Positions 1 to 9,948 of a stretch of DNA of 64,000 nucleotides are shown one piece after another. Origin of the DNA: UBA668 sp963720695 (lineage in GTDB: Bacteria > Actinomycetota > Acidimicrobiia > Acidimicrobiales > Ilumatobacteraceae); the NCBI GenBank assembly GCA_963720695.1, contig CAVRGG010000004.1:868001-932000 (forward strand). Reading direction: 5' to 3'. The translations under genes and the position numbers were made by a program. The number at the start of each line of letters is the position of its first letter. The stretch's first letter is position 1. Below the pieces are notes generated by a model, which had not been told where the DNA came from, did not search any database, and saw nothing but the letters and a program-made list of their open reading frames with translations.

Positions 1-2
1 CC

Positions 3-458
3 GCCTGCGGCGACTCCGACACGAGCGGGGCCAGCACCATCGCCCCCGTACCGTCCATCGCCCTCGAGTACTCGGAGGTCGGCGGCTGCCAGATGATGGG
101 ACCCAACTGTGCGACCTACGTCGTGTACGACTCCGGCAAGGTCGAGGTGTTCCGCACCGGAGAGGACGCCCCTGCGGAGCTCACCGGTGAGATCCCTGCC
201 GCAGAGGTCGCGGCGTGGCTGCAGAGCCTCGAGGCCGTGGACTTCGATGCGCTGGCGGCAGAGGTCGGGCCCGGCGAGTGCCAGTCGTGCGTCGACGGCG
301 TGGACATCACGGCCACGATCCACGGTGCGGGCGGACCGGTGGTGCTCGACAGCACGAAGGTTCGATTCGATCCCGCCAACGGTGTGTTCGCAGGGTTGGA
401 ACGGCTGATGACCGACGTTCGTGCCGTCGGTCAGCTGAGCCTGCGCCAGCGAGGCTGA
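3..458 (+). CDS. Lipoprotein, 5' end outside window
   Basis: Only the C-terminal 151 residues are present; the frame stays open to the left edge. The second visible residue is a Cys in the string ACGDSDTSG. This looks like the end of a lipobox followed by a short polar linker, so the mature protein is probably a lipid-anchored extracytoplasmic protein and only the signal peptide is missing. The body has four further Cys, in MMGPNCATY, ECQSC and the preceding GGCQMM, which suggests disulphides. I do not recognise the family. An internal ATG at 93 exists, but the in-frame lipobox upstream argues that it is not the start. Confidence 0.7.
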   Translation, partial: ACGDSDTSGASTIAPVPSIALEYSEVGGCQMMGPNCATYVVYDSGKVEVFRTGEDAPAELTGEIPAAEVAAWLQSLEAVDFDALAAEVGPGECQSCVDGVDITATIHGAGGPVVLDSTKVRFDPANGVFAGLERLMTDVRAVGQLSLRQRG

Positions 459-513
459 GCACGCGGCCGGCGCACTCACTCCTCGCCATGCCCCGCATGG
501 CAGTGTGTGGGCG

Positions 514-2406
514 ATGAGCACTCCACAGCCCGCGTCGCGGCACACGGTCGCCGCCCACGCGCACGCCACCGATCGGCTGCCCTTCGGCGATCGCAGCGAC
601 TTCGAGCGCGCCGCTCGCGGTCGCCTCGCCCAACTCGACCCGCCCGTCGTCGACGGGCCGGGTGGCCGGCCACTGTGGGACGTCGACTCCTTCGCCTTCC
701 TCGACGACACCTGCCCACCCGAAGCGAACCCGAGCCTCTGGCGCCAGGCGCAGTTGAACGCCATTCACGGCCTTTTCGAAGTCGTCGACGGGATCTACCA
801 GGTACGTGGCTACGACCTGTCCAACGTCACGTTCGTCCGCGGCACCGAAGGGTGGATCGTGATCGATCCGCTCACCGTGGCGGAGACCGCGGCTGCGGCA
901 CGGCGTCTCGTCGACTCGTGCTTCGGCGAACGTCCGATCTCTGCAGTGATCTACACCCACAGCCACATCGACCACTTCGGTGGGGTGCGGGGCATGATCA
1001 CCGAGGAGGAGGTCACCAGCGGGGCCGTGCGGGTCATCGCTCCCGAAGGCTTCCTCGAGGCCGCGGTCAGCGAGAACGTGATCGCCGGGCCCGTGATGCG
1101 GCGACGGGCGACCTACATGTACGGCGTCCTTCTGCCGACCGCCGCCGACGGGCACATCGATGCCGGCCTCGGCAAGCGCACGCCCTTCGGCACGTCCGGG
1201 TTGATCGCACCGACGGACTCGATCACCGAGTCCGGCGAGATCATCAACATCGACGGCGTCGACATCGAGTTCCAGATGACCCCGGGGACCGAAGCGCCGG
1301 CGGAGATGAACTTCTACTTCCCGCAGTTCCGGGCGCTGTGCATGGCGGAGAACTGCAACGCGACGATGCACAACCTCTACACGCCGCGCGGCGCCGAGAT
1401 CCGTGACGCACTGTCGTGGAGCACGTACATCGACGAAGCCCTCGACCTGTTCCTCGATCGCACCGACGTCGCCTTCGCCAGTCACCACTGGCCACGGTGG
1501 GGTACGGCGGACATCGAGCGCTGGATGGGCGGCCAGCGCGACCTCTACCGCTACCTCCACGACGAGACGATGCGCCTCGCCAACCACGGCCTCACCTCGG
1601 CAGAGATCGCCGAGGAGATCGACATCCCCGACGCGATCGGCGACGAGTGGTTCAACCGTGGCTATTACGGCACGGTGAACCACAACGTCAAGGCGGTGTA
1701 CCAGAAGTACCTGGGGTGGTTCGACGGCAATCCGGCCAACCTGCATCCGCATCCGCCGGTGGCCACTGCTGCGCGCATCGTGCGTTACATGGGCGGCGCA
1801 GAGGCGATGCTCGAGAAGGCCGCCGAGGACCACGCCGCCGGCGACGACCGATGGGTGGCGCAGGTGTGCAACTGGATCGTGTTCGACGACCCCACGAACG
1901 TCGCCGCTCGCGAACTCGGTGCCGCCGCCCTGGAGCAGCTGGGCTACCAATCGGAGTCGGCCGTCTGGCGCGGCTTCTACCTCATGGGTGCGCAAGAGCT
2001 CCGGCAGGGAACGCCACAGATGAAGGGTGTCCGGCCCACCGGCACCACCGACACGCTGCGAGCGATGACGCCGCAGATGGTGCTCAACCTGTGCGCGATG
2101 AAGCTCAACGGGCCGGACGCGCGCAACGACCACCTGCAGATCGCGTTCTCGTTCACCGACGGCTGGACCACGCATCTGACCGTGGCTCACGGGGTGGTCC
2201 ACTACAGCAGCAGGCGCACGGGCTCGCCCGATGTCACCGTCACCACGTCCGCGTTCGCGTTGGCGCTCGCCGCCAACGAACTGCGATCGGTCGACGAACT
2301 CGTCGCCGACGGCGAAATGGCGGTGCACGGCAACCGCGAGGCACTCGACCGCTTCCTCTCGTTGCTCGATCAGTTCGAGCTCTTCTTTCCGATCATCGAG
2401 CCGTAG
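514..2406 (+). CDS. Linear alkylsulfatase (SdsA/BDS1-type metallo-beta-lactamase fold)
   Basis: This is a 630-residue hydrolase predicted to release inorganic sulfate from alkyl sulfate esters. The metal-binding THSHIDHFGG motif lies near residues 148-157. The other family landmarks follow: EAPAEM near 260, MAENC near 277 and HHWPRWG near 325. The last ~120 residues resemble the SCP2-like substrate-binding domain of SdsA1 proteins. Length fits the family. I chose ATG 514; a GTG three codons upstream (505) is also possible. There is no obvious signal peptide, so it may be cytoplasmic, unlike secreted SdsA1. A SulP permease starts 14 bases downstream, which suggests a two-gene sulfate-ester module. 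Confidence 0.88.
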   Translation: MSTPQPASRHTVAAHAHATDRLPFGDRSDFERAARGRLAQLDPPVVDGPGGRPLWDVDSFAFLDDTCPPEANPSLWRQAQLNAIHGLFEVVDGIYQVRGYDLSNVTFVRGTEGWIVIDPLTVAETAAAARRLVDSCFGERPISAVIYTHSHIDHFGGVRGMITEEEVTSGAVRVIAPEGFLEAAVSENVIAGPVMRRRATYMYGVLLPTAADGHIDAGLGKRTPFGTSGLIAPTDSITESGEIINIDGVDIEFQMTPGTEAPAEMNFYFPQFRALCMAENCNATMHNLYTPRGAEIRDALSWSTYIDEALDLFLDRTDVAFASHHWPRWGTADIERWMGGQRDLYRYLHDETMRLANHGLTSAEIAEEIDIPDAIGDEWFNRGYYGTVNHNVKAVYQKYLGWFDGNPANLHPHPPVATAARIVRYMGGAEAMLEKAAEDHAAGDDRWVAQVCNWIVFDDPTNVAARELGAAALEQLGYQSESAVWRGFYLMGAQELRQGTPQMKGVRPTGTTDTLRAMTPQMVLNLCAMKLNGPDARNDHLQIAFSFTDGWTTHLTVAHGVVHYSSRRTGSPDVTVTTSAFALALAANELRSVDELVADGEMAVHGNREALDRFLSLLDQFELFFPIIEP

Positions 2407-2420
2407 GCGAGCGAACGAGC

Positions 2421-4187
2421 GTGGGCGTCGCCAACTGGCTTCCCGGGCTCCGCCAGGCTCGTTCCTACGAACGCGCGTGGCTCGGCCGCGACATCGTCGC
2501 CGGTCTCGTGCTCACCGGTCTGCTCGCCCCCGCAGGCATGGCCTATGCAGTCGCATCAGGGCTCCCCGCGGTCAACGGACTCTACGCATCCATCATCCCC
2601 GTCCTCGTGTACGCGATCGTCGGCCCGTCACGCATCCTCGTCCTGGGCCCCGACTCCGCACTCACGCCGCTGATCGCCGCAGCCGTGTTGCCGATCGTCG
2701 TGTCCGACCCGTCGAAAGCGGTCGCCACCGCAGGGATGCTCGCCATCATCGCCGGGGTCCTGTGCATCGGTGCCGGCCTGGCGAGGTTCGGCTTCCTCGC
2801 GGAACTGCTGTCCGCCCCTGTTCGACACGGGTACCTGCACGGCATCGCGATCACGATCATCGTCAGCCAGAGCGCGCAGATGTTCGGCTACTCGGTCTCG
2901 GGCGAGTCGATCGGGGGGCAAATGCAGGACCTCGTCCAGGGACTCCGGGACGGACTGTTCAACGGCTGGGCCTTCGGCGTGGGACTGCTGTGCCTGGCGA
3001 TCATCCTCATCATGCGATGGCGGACGCCGAAGCTCCCCGCGGCGCTCGCCGCAGTGGTCGCCGGCATCGTGGTCTCGCTCGTCGCCGACCTCGAGCGACG
3101 AGGCGTTCCACTCGTGGGGGATCTGCCGCGGGGCATCCCGACCCCAGGGTGGCCGGACCTCGACTGGGCCCACACCCGGCAACTGTTCGGCGCATCGGTC
3201 GGCGTCGCGTTCGTGGCCTTCGCCGACACGAGCGTGTTGTCGCGGACGATGGCGATCCGTCGCCGGGAGCCGGTGGACAACAACCACGAGCTGGTCGCGC
3301 TCGGGGTCAGCAACGTCGCCTCGGGCCTGTTCCACGGCTTTCCGATCAGCTCGAGCAGCTCGCGCACACCGGTGGCCGAGGCGTCCGGAGCGAGGACACA
3401 GTTGACCGGCGTCGTCGCCGCCGTCGCGATGATCGTCGTCGCCGTCGGCGCGCCTGGCACGTTCCGCCACATGCCCGACGCGACGCTGGCGGCGATCGTC
3501 ATGGCCGCCGCGATCTCGCTCATCGACATTCCTGCGATGGTGACGCTGTACCGAGTACGGCGCAGCGAGTTCGTCCTGGCGATCGCAGCGATGCTCGCCG
3601 TGGCGATCTTCGGGCCGATCACGGGCGCGGTCATCGCCATCTCGCTGTCGATCCTCAACTTCCTCCGGCTCGCGTGGAAGCCCTACACCGCCGAACTCGT
3701 GCGCGTCGACGGGTTGAAGGGGTACCACGATCGATCCCGGCATCCGGAGGGTCACGTCGTCCCCGGGTTGCTGCTCTACCGGTTCGACGCACCCCTGTTC
3801 TTCGCCAACGCTCGGTTCTTCGCCGACGATCTCCAGGCGAGGATCGACGCACAGGACACGCCGGTGCGTTGCGTCATCGTGACGGCCGAGCCGATCACCG
3901 ATGTCGATGCGACGGCAGCGGAAATGCTGGGAGATCTGCTCGCCGATCTTCGATCCAGACACGTGGAGTTGCGCTTCGCGGAGTTGAAGGGAACGGTGCA
4001 CGATCGTGTCGACCGCTACCGGATCTTCGAAGGCGACATGCCCGACCACACCGCGCGCACCACGGGACAGGCCGTGAAGGCGTACATCAGCGCCTATCAC
4101 GTGCCGTGGGTGGACTGGGAGGACCGGCGCGATCGGCGCGATTCCGACGGCGGAGGGGGATCGCCATCGGACGGGTCCGTTCGGTAG
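2421..4187 (+). CDS. SulP-family anion permease with STAS domain
   Basis: Predicted inner-membrane sulfate (or other anion) transporter of 588 residues. The N-terminal ~420 residues contain about ten to twelve hydrophobic segments with the SulP signature region (GLLAPAGMAYAVASGLP, near residues 32-48). A cytoplasmic STAS domain follows from about residue 445, with the conserved FANA and DVDATA strings. I chose GTG 2421 because the open frame further upstream is out-of-frame shadow of the alkylsulfatase; the resulting N-terminus (VGVANWLPGLR) is typical. The gene sits 14 bases behind the alkylsulfatase on the same strand, so co-transcription and uptake of the freed sulfate are plausible inferences. 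Bicarbonate or other anions are alternative substrates. Confidence 0.86.
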   Translation: MGVANWLPGLRQARSYERAWLGRDIVAGLVLTGLLAPAGMAYAVASGLPAVNGLYASIIPVLVYAIVGPSRILVLGPDSALTPLIAAAVLPIVVSDPSKAVATAGMLAIIAGVLCIGAGLARFGFLAELLSAPVRHGYLHGIAITIIVSQSAQMFGYSVSGESIGGQMQDLVQGLRDGLFNGWAFGVGLLCLAIILIMRWRTPKLPAALAAVVAGIVVSLVADLERRGVPLVGDLPRGIPTPGWPDLDWAHTRQLFGASVGVAFVAFADTSVLSRTMAIRRREPVDNNHELVALGVSNVASGLFHGFPISSSSSRTPVAEASGARTQLTGVVAAVAMIVVAVGAPGTFRHMPDATLAAIVMAAAISLIDIPAMVTLYRVRRSEFVLAIAAMLAVAIFGPITGAVIAISLSILNFLRLAWKPYTAELVRVDGLKGYHDRSRHPEGHVVPGLLLYRFDAPLFFANARFFADDLQARIDAQDTPVRCVIVTAEPITDVDATAAEMLGDLLADLRSRHVELRFAELKGTVHDRVDRYRIFEGDMPDHTARTTGQAVKAYISAYHVPWVDWEDRRDRRDSDGGGGSPSDGSVR

Positions 4188-4197
4188 GGTCTCGCCC

Positions 4198-4983
4198 GTG
4201 ATCCGACGCATCGTCCTCGCCGTGGGTGTCCTCGTGGCCCTGGCATCCATCTCTTCGTGCACCACGTTCAGCCGCAGTGACGCTGCCGCCGAGGTCAACG
4301 GCGAGGAACTCACTCGCGCTGAACTGAACCTGCTCACCAACGGCGCGACCGACGCCACGACGGTGCGCCAGTCGATCGACGACTGGCTTCGCCTGGCCGT
4401 GATCGGCGGCGACATCTCGGGGATCACCAGTGCCGACGACCTCCAGGCCCGCCGCCAGGACGCCATCACGGCGCTGTCGGCACCCTTCCTCGCCGATGCC
4501 CGCACGAAGTACGAACTCGGTCTCGACGGCAGCCCGGTGCTGTGCCTGGGTGCCATCCCGCTCGCCCCGGGCACCGACCCCAACCAGGTCCTCGCCGAGC
4601 TGCAGGGCGGCATGAGCTGGGCCGACGCCGCCACCAAGTACTCGTCGGATCCGAGCTTCGCCCAGTCCGGTGGTCTGGTGCTGGATTCCAACGGCACGAA
4701 CTGTCTCGACCCGGCCGGCTTCACCCCCGGCCTGCTGCAGGCGCTGCGCGACATCAACATCCAGATCGGGGTCCCGGCAGCCATCGACCTGTCGAACACG
4801 ACGGCGCTCGTGGTGTTGCGGCCCTTCGACAGCCTGACGGCCACCGAGCAGTCGTCGCTCGTCGTCGACCAACTGAACGCGGAGATCAGCACGCGGCTCT
4901 CGAACACGAAGATCTACGTGAACCCCCGCTTCGGTCGGTGGGACGAGGCCACCGTGTCGGTGGTGTCACTGGGCGCGGGGTGA
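4198..4983 (+). CDS. Lipoprotein with PpiC/SurA-like peptidyl-prolyl isomerase features
   Basis: The N-terminus is a lipoprotein signal ending in LASISSC, with Cys21 as lipidation site. Residues 30-95 (VNGEELTRAELN...) resemble the SurA/PrsA N-terminal chaperone region. Residues ~125-165 (GMSWADAATKYSSDPS, GGLVLD) match the parvulin PpiC pattern. It probably assists folding of exported proteins at the membrane surface. A SurA-like gene before mazG and eno is a common actinobacterial order. Start GTG 4198 has a TAGGGT hexamer (4185-4190) seven bases before it and no clear Shine-Dalgarno, so the transcript may be leaderless. The stop overlaps the next start. Confidence 0.75.
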   Translation: MIRRIVLAVGVLVALASISSCTTFSRSDAAAEVNGEELTRAELNLLTNGATDATTVRQSIDDWLRLAVIGGDISGITSADDLQARRQDAITALSAPFLADARTKYELGLDGSPVLCLGAIPLAPGTDPNQVLAELQGGMSWADAATKYSSDPSFAQSGGLVLDSNGTNCLDPAGFTPGLLQALRDINIQIGVPAAIDLSNTTALVVLRPFDSLTATEQSSLVVDQLNAEISTRLSNTKIYVNPRFGRWDEATVSVVSLGAG

Positions 4984-6422
4984 TCCGCCCGACGATCGTC
5001 GTGGTCGGCCTCGGGCCAGGCGGCGACGAGTACGTCACGCAGCACACCCTTCAACTCATCGCCGCCATCCCCCGGCGGTACCTGCGCACGACGCGTCATC
5101 CGTCCGCGCACCTCGTGGGCGACGCCGTGTCGTTCGACGACGTGTACGAAGCGGCGGACACGTTCGCCGACGTGTACGCCGAGATCTGCGAACGTCTCGT
5201 CGCCGCGGCGATCGAGCACGGCGAGATCCTGTACGCGGTGCCCGGTTCGCCGTTGATCCTGGAGCGCACCGTGCGCAGCGTTCGCACCGATGAGCGGGTC
5301 GAGTGCATCGTCCACCCGGCGATGTCGTTCCTCGACGTCGCCTACGCGCGCCTCGGCATCGACCCCGTGGAAGCCGGGGTGACGCTCGTCGACGGTCACG
5401 AGTTCGCCACGTCGGCAGTGGGCCGCACCGGGCCACTGCTCGTCGCGCACACGCACGCCAACTGGGTGCTGAGCGACATCAAGCTCTCGGTCGAGTCGGC
5501 AACCGGCGACGAGCCGGTCGTGATCCTGCAGCGGTTGGGCACACCGGACGAAGCGGTCACGACCACCACGTGGGCAGAGCTCGATCGGACGGTCGAGGCC
5601 GACCACCTCACGTGCATCTACGTGCCCTCTCTGGGCGCGCCGGTGGGTGCCGAACTGGTGCGGTTCCACGAACTGGCGCGCACGCTGCGCGAGCAGTGCC
5701 CGTGGGACCAGGAGCAGACGCATCACTCGCTGGTGCGCTACCTGCTCGAGGAGACCTACGAGGTGGTGGACGCCCTCGAAGCGCTCGACCCCGACGACCC
5801 GGCCACGGACGACGCATTGATCGAGGAGTTGGGAGACCTCCTCTACCAGATCGAGTTCCACGCGACGATCGCCGAGCAGGAGGGCCGCTTCACCATGGCC
5901 GACGTCGCCCGCGGCGTGCACGACAAGTTGGTGCGCCGGCATCCGCACGTGTTCGGCGACGTCGTCGCCGACGACGCTCACACCGTCATCGCCAACTGGG
6001 ACGCGATCAAGCGCGAGGAGAAGGGCCGCACGTCAGCCTTCGACGGCGTGCCGAGCGCGCAGCCCTCGCTGTCGTACGCGTACGCCGTGCAGCGCCGAGC
6101 GGCGAAGGTCGGATTCGACTGGCCCGACGTCGACGGTGCGCTGCCGAAGATCGCCGAGGAGGCCGCCGAGGTCCGGCTCGCTGCCGACGGAGGCGACCCC
6201 CGTCAGGTGCACGACGAAGTCGGCGATCTGCTCTTCGCCGTGGTCAACGTGGCTCGCCACCTCGGCGTCGAACCCGAGCCGGCCCTACGCGCCGCGACGC
6301 AGAAGTTCCGCGGCCGCTTCGAGGCCGTGGAGGCGCTCGCCCGTCAGCGCAGCATCGACATCGCGTCGGCGACGCTGGAGACGCTCGACGCCCTGTGGGA
6401 CGAGGTCAAGACTCGGGAGTGA
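4980..6422 (+). CDS. mazG: Tetrapyrrole methylase / MazG nucleotide pyrophosphohydrolase fusion
   Basis: This 480-residue protein has a YabN-like architecture. Residues 1-220 form a tetrapyrrole-methylase-like domain starting IRPTIVVVGLGPGG. From about residue 225 come two MazG repeats: LREQCPWDQEQTHHSLVRYL with LLEETYEVVDALE, and later KIAEEAAEVRLA with DEVGDLLFAVVNVARHL. MazG hydrolyses (d)NTPs to monophosphates and helps clear non-canonical nucleotides; the methylase domain's substrate is unknown in such fusions. GTG 4980 overlaps the preceding stop, which fixes the start and implies translational coupling. The 3' end overlaps a convergent membrane-protein gene by 17 bases. Confidence 0.9.
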   Translation: MIRPTIVVVGLGPGGDEYVTQHTLQLIAAIPRRYLRTTRHPSAHLVGDAVSFDDVYEAADTFADVYAEICERLVAAAIEHGEILYAVPGSPLILERTVRSVRTDERVECIVHPAMSFLDVAYARLGIDPVEAGVTLVDGHEFATSAVGRTGPLLVAHTHANWVLSDIKLSVESATGDEPVVILQRLGTPDEAVTTTTWAELDRTVEADHLTCIYVPSLGAPVGAELVRFHELARTLREQCPWDQEQTHHSLVRYLLEETYEVVDALEALDPDDPATDDALIEELGDLLYQIEFHATIAEQEGRFTMADVARGVHDKLVRRHPHVFGDVVADDAHTVIANWDAIKREEKGRTSAFDGVPSAQPSLSYAYAVQRRAAKVGFDWPDVDGALPKIAEEAAEVRLAADGGDPRQVHDEVGDLLFAVVNVARHLGVEPEPALRAATQKFRGRFEAVEALARQRSIDIASATLETLDALWDEVKTRE

Positions 6423-7350
6423 CCGGCAGCGACGGCGGTGTCTCGAGCAGCGTCGGCGCCGCGAAGGACTGCGCAGCCGGAACCGCCGATCCGGTTGGCG
6501 GTGCCATGGGCGCAGGGAGCGGGTTCCCGGCGACAGGCGTGACGATGGGTGCCGGCGGCATCGGCATCGTCTCGTGCTCGCTGGTGACGTGGCTACGCGT
6601 CCGCTGATGTGCATCGGCATGGAGCATCTGGTGCTGCGCGAGGCGTTCGGATGTGGCGACCTGCATCGACCTCGTCGCCTCGGCAGCCATGACGACGATC
6701 ACGCCGACGATCACGCCGTTCACGAGATACAGCATGGCCGTGCGGCCCAGATCGTCGCTGGGGCTCGGGACGGCGAGGTCGAGCGAACCGGTGAAGACGT
6801 GATGGACGGCGAACGCGAGCGTCACCGCGAGGTACCAACGAAGGAACGGAAGACTCGCACCGCCGACGCGCGACGAGGCCCGGGCGATCAGGCCGAACGG
6901 TGCGTACATCGCGACCGCCTGGGCCATCAGCACGAGGACCGCCACCTGGGTGCTGCGGCTCGACGAGTCCATCGAGCCGAGACCGATCAACACCAAGGGC
7001 GCCGCACCCCAGGCGACCACGGTCACGATTGCGAGTCGACGGCTGTTGCGGGCGACGTGCGAGGCGTTGCTGACGGCGAGGAACGACCAGAGGATCGTCG
7101 TGGCCGCAGCGCCGCCGGCGACGACCATCTCCATCACCCGGAGGCGTTCGAGGAGCTGGTGGAGCGACCACACCTCGTCGACGGACAGGGAAGCGCGATC
7201 TCGGTGGAGCTTCCATGCTTCGGCGACGACGACACCGGCGCCGACTTCGATGAAGGCGAGCGCGGTCAAGAAGGAGAGGACACCGGCCCTGGCGGGCCGA
7301 ACGGGCAAGAGCCCAACCCTGGAGCGTTCCTGATCTGGTCCCACGGTCAC
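6406..7350 (-). CDS. Six-helix membrane protein with Pro/Ala-rich tail, unknown function
   Basis: A 314-residue protein with about six predicted transmembrane helices between residues 25 and 235. Examples are LSFLTALAFIEVGAGVVVA and VNGVIVGVIVVMAAEA. A ~75-residue hydrophilic tail rich in Pro, Ala and Thr follows, probably cytoplasmic and disordered. I recognise no family. Start GTG 7350. It lies 10 bases downstream of another six-helix protein on the same strand, so the two probably form an operon inserted antisense between mazG and eno. The last 17 bases overlap mazG tail to tail. Confidence 0.7.
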   Translation of the reverse strand: MTVGPDQERSRVGLLPVRPARAGVLSFLTALAFIEVGAGVVVAEAWKLHRDRASLSVDEVWSLHQLLERLRVMEMVVAGGAAATTILWSFLAVSNASHVARNSRRLAIVTVVAWGAAPLVLIGLGSMDSSSRSTQVAVLVLMAQAVAMYAPFGLIARASSRVGGASLPFLRWYLAVTLAFAVHHVFTGSLDLAVPSPSDDLGRTAMLYLVNGVIVGVIVVMAAEATRSMQVATSERLAQHQMLHADAHQRTRSHVTSEHETMPMPPAPIVTPVAGNPLPAPMAPPTGSAVPAAQSFAAPTLLETPPSLPVTPES

Positions 7351-7360
7351 CTATCGGAAC

Positions 7361-8317
7361 TCACTGGCCGCGCTTGAGGAATTTTGCGAAGTCTTGATCG
7401 TCCTGCCGCATCATCCGCGTGCCCACGATCGCCCGGTCCATGGATGCCATCGCCTGGTACATCGTCAGCCCGTACAGGCCCTGGACGAGTTGGGCGAACA
7501 CGAACGCGCCGAGGAGCACCTGTCCCTCGACGAACCGGGCGAAGAAGGCGAACACACCGGCGAGCGCCGCTGCGACCCACGGCACGATGATCAGCCTGGT
7601 GAAGTACTTGGTCGGCGCACCGACCGCTTGCGCGGCACTCCGGTACGTCGCGAGGGTGTTGAAGTACAGCAGCACGGCCAGGGCGAGAGCACACGCCTTG
7701 GCGTAGATGTCGTTCTCGCCGAGCCAGCGCTGCGAGATGCCGGCACCGACGGCCATGGCCGCCACGGCGAAGTAGGTCAGCGGGACGTACCAGGGTGACA
7801 CAGCCCAGCGAGCACGCTGCGCGGCGTTCAGCGCTGCCGCGATGCCCCACCACAGCCACCCGAGCAGCATGCACAGGGCACCGCCCAGGACCACCACCGC
7901 GATCATCCGCCGGGCCTGCAGATCGGGCTCGAACTTCCCGCTGACGAGATCGGCGTGACCGTAGTGGTTGAGCAGCAGCACCACTGCGGGGAACGAGAAC
8001 CACAAGAAGAAGCCGGTGACACAGATGGCCCGCGCGATGTGCGTGCTGTGAAAGTTGCCGGGCTCGATCTCCTGTTGCACGGGGGCCTCGAACGTCGCCC
8101 TGGCGATGCGGGAGATGGGCAGCACGGTCGTGGGTTCGGCCGGAGGCGGCGCGGACTTTCGTGCCTTGCGCCCCTTTGCGTTCTCCAGCTGCTCGACCGC
8201 CGCGCGTTCGAGTTCTGCCCGACGGCGCGCTTCTTCGGCTGGGTTCCAGGTGGGCCGCACCGGATGACGAGCATCGGGTGCTGCCGTCGCAATGACGTCT
8301 GGCATCGATTCGGCCAT
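7361..8317 (-). CDS. Six-helix membrane protein with charged N-terminal region, unknown function
   Basis: 318 residues. The first ~90 are hydrophilic, with a short Glu/Arg/Ala-rich probable coiled coil (PAEEARRRAELERAAVEQ) and a Lys-rich patch. Six hydrophobic helices follow from about residue 95, including ICVTGFFLWFSFPAVVLLL and GALCMLLGWLWWGIAAAL. The C-terminus is short and charged. The layout parallels the downstream 6406-7350 protein (also six helices) but I see no clear sequence similarity by eye. Start ATG 8317 has an alternative ATG four codons later. It is divergent from enolase with a 92-base gap. Confidence 0.7.
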   Translation of the reverse strand: MAESMPDVIATAAPDARHPVRPTWNPAEEARRRAELERAAVEQLENAKGRKARKSAPPPAEPTTVLPISRIARATFEAPVQQEIEPGNFHSTHIARAICVTGFFLWFSFPAVVLLLNHYGHADLVSGKFEPDLQARRMIAVVVLGGALCMLLGWLWWGIAAALNAAQRARWAVSPWYVPLTYFAVAAMAVGAGISQRWLGENDIYAKACALALAVLLYFNTLATYRSAAQAVGAPTKYFTRLIIVPWVAAALAGVFAFFARFVEGQVLLGAFVFAQLVQGLYGLTMYQAMASMDRAIVGTRMMRQDDQDFAKFLKRGQ

Positions 8318-8409
8318 GTCTCAACATCGGCATCCTTGACCGGAACTTGAATCGGGCTGCGGTGCCGGGCGTTGAGCGTGTCGGTCCCCGAGGTGACTAC
8401 CGTGGCCTC

Positions 8410-9687
<1,278 letters not shown>

Positions 9688-9740
9688 CCGAGCTCGCACC
9701 GCCCCGGCCCGCCCCGGGCCAGCCGACCCCCGCTCCGCGT

Positions 9741-9804
9741 CGTTCTTGCGCGTACCAGAACGTGAAGTCACGTTCTCGTACTCGCGAGAACGGGGGCAAG
9801 AACG
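9741..9804 (+). repeat. Nested inverted repeats downstream of eno (probable terminator or cruciform)
   Basis: A perfect 9-bp inverted repeat (AGAACGTGA at 9757-9765, TCACGTTCT at 9768-9776, 2-nt spacer) is nested inside a second perfect 9-bp pair (CGTTCTTGC at 9741-9749, GCAAGAACG at 9796-9804). A third overlapping pair, GTTCTCG and CGAGAAC, lies at about 9772-9791. The motif GAACG/CGTTC recurs. It follows the enolase stop by about 50 bases, so termination is the simplest role. No T-run follows. A protein-binding cruciform is an alternative. Confidence 0.55.
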
Positions 9805-9843
9805 CAGGCGGGGCGGGACGAGCGAGGGGCGGGACGCAAGAGC

Positions 9844-9891
9844 GAGGGCGGGGACGAGGGCGGGGACGAGGGCGGGGACGAGGGCGGGATC
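9844..9891 (+). repeat. 12-bp G-rich tandem repeat
   Basis: Three exact copies of GAGGGCGGGGAC (9844-9855, 9856-9867, 9868-9879) and a fourth diverged copy to 9891. They are preceded by related G-rich sequence from about 9805. Runs of 3-5 G at regular spacing could form a G-quadruplex on the plus strand just upstream of ftsB. Confidence 0.8.
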
Positions 9892-9948
9892 GACTGGGGG
9901 CGAGCGGGTGACACCGTTCGTGGCGGGGCCGATGCGAGAATGGTCGCG

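Noticed and set aside
307..2328. Long antisense open frame opposite the alkylsulfatase
   Set aside because: Same shadow effect; the alkylsulfatase motifs on the plus strand are unambiguous.
2628..4907. Long antisense open frame opposite the SulP and lipoprotein genes
   Set aside because: Arg/His/Asp-rich shadow translation of high-GC coding DNA; the plus strand has clear protein families.
9844..9891. Possible replication-origin iterons
   Set aside because: The repeat is G-rich, not AT-flanked, and no dnaA, repA or parAB gene is nearby.
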